Assembly (NCBI GenBank): GCA_036269135.1
Contig: DATASQ010000053.1
Span: forward strand, 1-64,000
Source of the DNA: Palsa-343 sp036269135
Lineage (GTDB): Bacteria; Acidobacteriota; Terriglobia; Terriglobales; Acidobacteriaceae
Reading direction: 5' to 3'
Length of the DNA stretch: 64,000 nucleotides
Part shown: in pieces, positions 61,549 to 64,000 of the stretch
How the letters are laid out: each line of letters opens with the position of its first letter
How positions within the stretch are numbered: the stretch's first letter is position 1
Translations under genes and position numbers: made by a program
Notes under the pieces: generated by a model
Database searches by the model: none
The model's input: only the letters and a program-made list of their open reading frames with translations
What the model was told of the DNA's origin: nothing

Positions 61549-64000
61549 TTGAGTATTCCCATGGTGGCTGACCCGCTTCCCCTGGGCCGTCTCCGCAGTC
61601 GTTATCAGGACGACTTCACCCAGTTGCGTCAGAACTTCGAACGCACCGGCGACGGCTCGGCCACCATTCGGCGCCGCTCCCAGATCGTGGGTGGGCTGCT
61701 GTGCGAGCTGTGGGGACACCTGGTTCCCGGCTCGGCCCATACGGAGATCGCCCTGCTCGCCACCGGAGGCTTTGGCCGGCGCGAACTCTTTCCCTGTTCG
61801 GACGTGGATGTTCTCTTCCTCTGTGCGAACGAGAAAGTGGAGCCGGCGTACGGCGATTCGATCCGCGCCTGCACCCAGGCCATGTGGGATATCGGCCTGC
61901 GCGCCAGCCCGGCCACCCGCACGCTGAAGGAATGCGAACGCGTCAATCCCGACAACCTCGAGTTCACCGTCTCGCTGCTCGACCGCCGCTTTCTTGCGGG
62001 AAGCCGCGCGCTCTATACCAAATTCGAAAGCGAGCTGCTGCCTTTCGTGATCCTGCGGGAATGGGACACCATCGTCCAGAACCTGGCCGAGATGGCTCGG
62101 GCCCGCCACGCCAAATACGGCAACACCATCTTTCATGTGGAGCCGAATGTGAAGGAGTGCCCCGGCGGCCTGCGTGACTATCATCTGGCGCAGTGGCTCA
62201 CGCTGCTCAACTCCATCAGGGATGAAAAAGCCTGGCCGCGGGCGGCCGCCGACGAATTCTACGGCACGCACGACGAGCCCGAGTCCGCTTACGATTTTCT
62301 CTCGGCGGTCCGCTGTTTTCTGCATTACCGCGCCGGACGCGACGACAACACCCTCGACTGGTACGCGCAGGACGAAGCTGCCTCTCGCTCCATCGGCCTC
62401 GAAACCCGCGGCACCTCCGATCCGGCCTACTGGATGCGCACCTGGTATCGCCAGGCCCGCACCGTGTATCGCCGCGCCTCTCTCCTGATCGATGCCGTCC
62501 CGCCGCCGCGGCGCTCGTTTTATAAACAATTCCGGCGCAAGCGCACGCCGGTTCCCGGAACGGACTTTTTTCTCGAGGACGGCCGTCTCGATCTCGCCGC
62601 CGGCGCCACCGTCCACGACGGCGACAGTATCCTGCAGATCTTCGGATTGATGGCCAAACATGGCTATCGGCTGAGCCACACCACCGAAGACCGCATTGCC
62701 GATGCGCTGCCGGTCCTCGCCGTGCAGATGCCCGAGGGCCCGTTCCTGTGGAACTGCCTGCGCGAGGTGCTGCTCGGGCCGTGGGCCGCCCACGCGCTGC
62801 GCACCATGCATGCCCTCGGCATTTTGGAGCTGCTCATTCCCGAATTCCACGGCATCGACGCGCTGGTGATCCGCGATACCTGGCACCGCTACACCGTCGA
62901 CGAGCATACCTTCCATGTGATCGACAACGTGCACCGTCTGCGCCAGCCCCAGCACGAGTGGGAAAAGCGGCTTGCCGGTTTACTGCCCGAGCTGGATCGG
63001 CCCGACCTGTTCTTTCTCGCGCTGCTGATGCACGATACCGGCAAGGCGCGGCGGAACGGGAATCATGCCTCGGCCAGCGTCGAGCTGAGCGAAAGCCTCT
63101 TTGCCCGTCTGGAACTCGATGCCGATGACCGCGAAACGGTCCGCCGAGTGATCCACAACCACCTGGAAATGTCGGCGGCGATGCGCCGGGATATCTTCGA
63201 TAACGAAACCATCCGTGCCTTTGCGGAGAAGATTGCCACTCCCTCCCAGCTGAAGATGCTGACGCTGATGACCTACGCGGATATTGGCGCCGTCTCGCCG
63301 GAAGCTCTCACGCCGTGGAAGGCGGAGAGCCTGTGGCAGCTTTACATGAGCGCGTCGAACTTTCTCGACCGCAGCGTGGATGAGATCCGCTATCACGCGG
63401 CGGCCGATCCCGCCTTCTTCAGCCGCATCACAGCGCTGATTCCTGCCATGGGCTCTGCCGCAGGCGCGGCGCCCCAGGAGCGGCTGCCCGCGGCCGCCCC
63501 GGTGCCCACCGACGAACTGCGCGGCTTTCTCGAAGGCCTGCCCCAGCGCTATCTGAATACGCGTTCACCCGAGCAGATTGCGGCGCAGTTTCGCCTCGGC
63601 CAGGCGCTCCGCGAGCAGCCGGTTCAGGTGGCCTTTAGAGCGCTGCGGCAACTCAACGAAGTCACCCTCGTCACCGCCGACCGTCCCGGCCTTTTCGCCG
63701 ATATGGCGGGCGTTCTCTCCGCCTGGGGCATGAACATCGTCAAGGCGGACGCCTTTTCCAACGCTGCCGGGCTGATCGTGGATACATTCCAGTTCACCGA
63801 CGCCTATCGCACGCTCGAACTCAATACTTCGGAGGTCGACCGATTCCTCCAGAACATTCGGGACGCTCTCACTCATAAGGTCTCCGTTGAACAGCTGTTG
63901 CGTTCGCGGAATCTCAAGCCCGCGCGCCCGCGGGTGGCGGTGGAGACGCGGCTCGAATTCGACAATGAAGCCTCTTCGCACAGCACGCTGCTGCAGATCG
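61549..64000 (+). CDS. glnD: Bifunctional PII uridylyltransferase/uridylyl-removing enzyme (3' end cut by window)
   Basis: Sensor of glutamine that adds or removes UMP on PII. Nucleotidyltransferase domain with GGFGRRELFPCSDVDVLFL (split G-G and D-x-D active site), a central linker, the HD hydrolase domain with LMHDTGKARRNGNHAS, and a first ACT domain (LVTADRPGLFADMAGVLSAW). The second ACT domain begins at the edge (LEFDNEAS). I place the start at TTG 61549 because GGAG lies 8 bases upstream, rather than the in-frame ATG at 61561. Truncated by the window end, not by mutation. Confidence 0.92.
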   Translation, partial: MSIPMVADPLPLGRLRSRYQDDFTQLRQNFERTGDGSATIRRRSQIVGGLLCELWGHLVPGSAHTEIALLATGGFGRRELFPCSDVDVLFLCANEKVEPAYGDSIRACTQAMWDIGLRASPATRTLKECERVNPDNLEFTVSLLDRRFLAGSRALYTKFESELLPFVILREWDTIVQNLAEMARARHAKYGNTIFHVEPNVKECPGGLRDYHLAQWLTLLNSIRDEKAWPRAAADEFYGTHDEPESAYDFLSAVRCFLHYRAGRDDNTLDWYAQDEAASRSIGLETRGTSDPAYWMRTWYRQARTVYRRASLLIDAVPPPRRSFYKQFRRKRTPVPGTDFFLEDGRLDLAAGATVHDGDSILQIFGLMAKHGYRLSHTTEDRIADALPVLAVQMPEGPFLWNCLREVLLGPWAAHALRTMHALGILELLIPEFHGIDALVIRDTWHRYTVDEHTFHVIDNVHRLRQPQHEWEKRLAGLLPELDRPDLFFLALLMHDTGKARRNGNHASASVELSESLFARLELDADDRETVRRVIHNHLEMSAAMRRDIFDNETIRAFAEKIATPSQLKMLTLMTYADIGAVSPEALTPWKAESLWQLYMSASNFLDRSVDEIRYHAAADPAFFSRITALIPAMGSAAGAAPQERLPAAAPVPTDELRGFLEGLPQRYLNTRSPEQIAAQFRLGQALREQPVQVAFRALRQLNEVTLVTADRPGLFADMAGVLSAWGMNIVKADAFSNAAGLIVDTFQFTDAYRTLELNTSEVDRFLQNIRDALTHKVSVEQLLRSRNLKPARPRVAVETRLEFDNEASSHSTLLQI

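Noticed and set aside
1..64000. tRNA, rRNA, insertion sequences or prophage
   Set aside because: No T-loop/acceptor pattern, rRNA segment, transposase motif or phage structural gene could be recognised.

Overview
The window looks like chromosomal DNA of a high-GC Acidobacteriota member, most likely class Terriglobia (Acidobacteriaceae-like). The main pointers are a VWFA-related protein of the type expanded in Acidobacteria, a large Oar-like TonB-dependent receptor with an N-terminal carboxypeptidase-regulatory domain coupled to it, a DUF5666 protein in the same operon, TonB/VWFA/hydrolase gene content, and short period-7 and period-9 repeat arrays between genes. No rRNA, tRNA, prophage, IS element or CRISPR array was recognised. 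Genes are mostly short operons or singletons of ordinary metabolism.

Layout. 1-4 kb: repeat-rich edge, a YjbR-like protein, myo-inositol-1-phosphate synthase, DedA, and a CoA-transferase A subunit without its B subunit. 4.1-7.1 kb: a fused CtaG/polyferredoxin membrane protein overlapping a FixH/YtkA-like gene (respiratory copper-enzyme assembly or electron transfer). 7.1-11 kb: PanD, a CDF-like transporter, a FUSC transporter and a beta-lactamase-fold serine hydrolase. 11-16.5 kb: a possible minus-strand RNA, DAHP synthase, a beta-propeller lipoprotein, a MerR-HTH/TPR protein and an archaeal-type ATPase with an AT-rich leader. 16.4-22.9 kb: a coupled operon DUF5666 - TonB receptor - VWFA protein. 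23-26.3 kb: thiamine-binding protein, ergothioneine genes egtB-egtD with a terminator, and a second YjbR protein. 26.3-31.6 kb: a secreted thioredoxin-like protein, MqnE (futalosine menaquinone route), OpgC-like acyltransferase, glutaryl-CoA dehydrogenase, zinc-ribbon protein and a small charged protein.

31.6-36 kb: a three-part AMP-ligase/ACP/PlsC fusion behind an RNase II-family gene. 36-43 kb: FNT transporter, MscS channel, photolyase, CoaD, LacI regulator and an acyl-CoA mutase whose substrate residues match isobutyryl-CoA mutase. 43-47 kb: VapBC with operator, a family 2 glycosyltransferase, a small membrane protein, a ClC channel and SSB. 47-56.6 kb: DUF255 thioredoxin protein, M20 peptidase, alpha/beta hydrolase overlapping a glycerate 2-kinase, LemA and TPM genes, GNAT, and a BNR/Hcf136-like lipoprotein. 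56.8-64 kb: an OmpA-like protein with a polyhistidine tail, a lone nuoB, and the nitrogen-sensing set amt-glnB-glnD (glnD runs off the right edge).

The most unusual signals are the period-7 repeat arrays that sit flush with, or inside, gene ends (some contain the stop codons), the AMP-ligase/ACP/PlsC fusion, the CtaG/polyferredoxin fusion, the ICM-like mutase signature, and a strong orphan minus-strand terminator beside a foldable region near 10.9-11.1 kb. The plus strand is G-rich across the left ~36 kb whatever the gene direction, and this fades to C-rich at the right end.
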